Source: an uncultured bacterium (GTDB lineage Bacteria; Planctomycetota; UBA1135; GCA-002686595). Taken from it: a stretch of DNA of 15,611 nt. The position numbers and the translations under genes were made by a program. Shown piece by piece: positions 14,374 to 15,611 of this stretch (position 1 is the first letter of the stretch; each line of letters opens with the position of its first letter). Location of the stretch: positions 1 to 15,611 of the forward strand of contig CAJXRJ010000086.1 of the NCBI GenBank assembly GCA_913058555.1. Reading direction: 5' to 3'. The notes under the pieces are model-generated. The model was not told where the DNA came from. It saw nothing but the letters and a program-made list of their open reading frames with translations, and did not search any database.

Positions 14374-15546
14374 CTAGTCCAGGATCGGCAGGCTTGAGAA
14401 AGCCTTCACGGCGAGCCTCTGGGCCAAGCGCCCGGCGGTTTCGCGGAGGGCGGCGGCGGCTACGGATTGGTCGCCTTCGACGCTGACGATGGGCTCGCCC
14501 CCGTCGCCGCCGGCGCGCACGCCCGGATCGATGGGGATCCGCCCGATAAGGGGAAAGCCGTGCTTCTGGGCAAGGGCATCCGCGCCGCCCGTGCCGAAGA
14601 CGTCGAAGACGGCGTTGAACTTGCCGCCGGCCGTGAGGGACACCGTCTGGGTTTCTGAGCCCAGGGCGATCTGAACTTCAGAGCCCGCTTCACCGCCCTC
14701 GACGAGGCCCTCAAGGACGAGGCCAGACATGTTCTCGACGATGCCGAGGATGGGGACGTCGACCTGACGGAACATGGAGATCGCCTTGGTGACATCGAAG
14801 GCTGCGACCGCCTGGGGCGTCGTGACGAGCACGGCGCCGGAGAGGGGGACTTCCTGGGCGAGGGAGAGCTGGGCGTCGCCGGTACCCGGGGGCATGTCGA
14901 CCAGGAGGTAGTCGAGCTCGCCCCATTGAACGTCCGTGAGCATTTGGCGGATGAAGCTGTGCACCATGGGGCCGCGCCAGATGACGGGCTGCTCGTCCGG
15001 CACGAGGTAGCCGATGGACATCGTCTTCACGCCGCGGCGCTCCTTCGGAATGAGCACTGTTTTGCCGTCCACCTCGACCTGCTCGGGCGCGCCCACAAGG
15101 CCCATCATCATCGGTACGTCTGGGCCGTGGACGTCGCAGTCGAGCAGGCCCACGCGGGCGCCGGTCTGGGCGAGGGCGCAGGCGAGGTTGACGGCGACGG
15201 TGCTCTTGCCCACGCCGCCTTTGCCCGAGCTGATGGCCACGATGTGGCGCACGTCCTTGGCCGCTTCCCGGGCCGGGCCGGCCGGGCCCTTGACCTCGGC
15301 GGTCATCTCGATCTCGATCTCCGTGACGCCGGGGATCGCAGCGATCAGGTCGCGGGCCTGGTCGCGCAGCTGATCCTTCACGGGGCAGGCCGGGGTGGTG
15401 AGGTTGATGACGACGTCCACCGCGCCCGCGTCGGTGACGGTGCACCGGGTGATGAATCCCAGGGTCACGATGTCCTGGCCGAGGTCGGGATCGATGACGC
15501 CCTTGAGGGCCTCGAGGACAGCGTCGGAGTTGGGAGTGGAGCTCAC
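14374..15546 (-). CDS. mrp: Mrp/ApbC-type P-loop ATPase lacking the CxxC cluster motif
   Basis: This 390-residue protein is related to iron-sulfur cluster carriers. Residues 1-85 are a MIP18-type domain with the conserved TPACP motif (Cys54). Residues 101 to the end are the Mrp NTPase, with deviant Walker A SGKGGVGKST (107-116), LLDCDVHGP (134-142), VDMPPGTGDAQL (216-227), VENMS (270-274) and the late GRIPIDPGVRAGGDGGEP. In typical Mrp proteins ENMS is followed by a short loop with CPxC, which bridges the cluster between subunits. Here residues 275-316 are a cysteine-free, Gly/Val/Thr-rich insertion before FGTGG. The only cysteines are at 35, 54, 123 and 137, so canonical cluster binding by the ATPase domain is doubtful. 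The start is GTG 15546, judged from the family N-terminus. Only 17 natural bases remain upstream before adapter sequence, so no promoter or ribosome-binding site can be assessed. Confidence 0.9.
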   Translation of the reverse strand: MSSTPNSDAVLEALKGVIDPDLGQDIVTLGFITRCTVTDAGAVDVVINLTTPACPVKDQLRDQARDLIAAIPGVTEIEIEMTAEVKGPAGPAREAAKDVRHIVAISSGKGGVGKSTVAVNLACALAQTGARVGLLDCDVHGPDVPMMMGLVGAPEQVEVDGKTVLIPKERRGVKTMSIGYLVPDEQPVIWRGPMVHSFIRQMLTDVQWGELDYLLVDMPPGTGDAQLSLAQEVPLSGAVLVTTPQAVAAFDVTKAISMFRQVDVPILGIVENMSGLVLEGLVEGGEAGSEVQIALGSETQTVSLTAGGKFNAVFDVFGTGGADALAQKHGFPLIGRIPIDPGVRAGGDGGEPIVSVEGDQSVAAAALRETAGRLAQRLAVKAFSSLPILD

Positions 15547-15563
15547 GGTGGGGGGATGTGTGG

Positions 15564-15611
15564 CTGTCTCTTATACACATCTCCGAGCCCACGAGACTAG
15601 GCATGATCTCG
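15564..15611 (+). other. Illumina Nextera adapter read-through (not genomic)
   Basis: Positions 15564-15582 are the 19-base transposase mosaic-end sequence. Positions 15583-15597 are the read-2 adapter CCGAGCCCACGAGAC. Positions 15598-15605 are the eight-base i7 index TAGGCATG (Nextera index N706, from memory), and 15606-15611 start the P7 flow-cell sequence. Natural sequence ends at 15563. Reading frames crossing this point give well-known contaminant peptides such as SEMCIRD and LLYTSPSPRD. Confidence 0.97.

Noticed and set aside
12137..14397. Long plus-strand open frames (371 and 375 codons) opposite legC and legB
   Set aside because: They are antisense shadows of well-recognised enzymes, with skewed composition and no motif.
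14711..15604. A minus-strand frame starting inside the adapter and reading MPSLVGSEMCIRD
   Set aside because: Its N-terminus is translated adapter and index sequence, and the rest is out of frame with mrp.

Overview
This is a G+C-rich bacterial contig end (roughly two-thirds G+C by eye) with densely packed, often overlapping genes. The predicted proteins suggest a Gram-negative, probably aquatic bacterium. The large secreted BNR/VPS10-type propeller protein with PDZ and beta-barrel insertions, and the lipoprotein with a long acidic Pro/Glu/Ser linker, would fit Planctomycetota or a neighbouring phylum such as Acidobacteriota or Gemmatimonadota. That placement is a weak inference, because no rRNA or other marker gene is present.

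Layout. (1) 1-3352, minus strand: the N-terminal 1117 residues of a secreted BNR/VPS10-like propeller protein, cut by the left edge. (2) 3497-5266, plus strand: a lipoprotein that fuses an alpha/beta-hydrolase domain lacking its nucleophilic serine to a VOC (glyoxalase-like) domain. (3) 5512-10815, plus strand: a six-gene operon, ptmE, NeuD/PglD-type acetyltransferase, legI, ptmF, legF, ptmA. (4) 10836-14235, minus strand: a three-gene operon, legB-legC-legG, converging on the first with only 20 bases between the two stop codons. (5) 14374-15546, minus strand: an Mrp/ApbC-type P-loop ATPase. (6) 15564-15611: untrimmed Illumina Nextera adapter, not genomic DNA.

Regions 3 and 4 together look like a complete route to CMP-legionaminic acid, a sialic-acid-like nonulosonic acid used to decorate surface polysaccharide, flagellin or other glycoproteins. 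The gene set matches the GDP-linked pathway of Campylobacter jejuni. PtmE makes the GDP-hexosamine, and LegB (4,6-dehydratase) and LegC (aminotransferase) build the 4-amino-6-deoxy sugar. An N-acetyltransferase then acts, here most likely the NeuD/PglD-like protein. LegG releases the nucleotide and epimerises, LegI condenses with phosphoenolpyruvate, and LegF activates with CTP. PtmF and PtmA are the two accessory oxidoreductases of the Campylobacter cluster. No glycosyltransferase, polymerase or export gene lies in the window, so the acceptor is unknown.

The most unusual observations are the Ser-to-Gly change in the hydrolase nucleophile elbow, the Mrp protein whose cluster-binding CxxC segment is replaced by a cysteine-free insertion of about 40 residues, the split convergent arrangement of the legionaminic genes, and the sequencing adapter at the right end. 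There is no gene-free stretch longer than 300 bases; the longest is 5267-5511.
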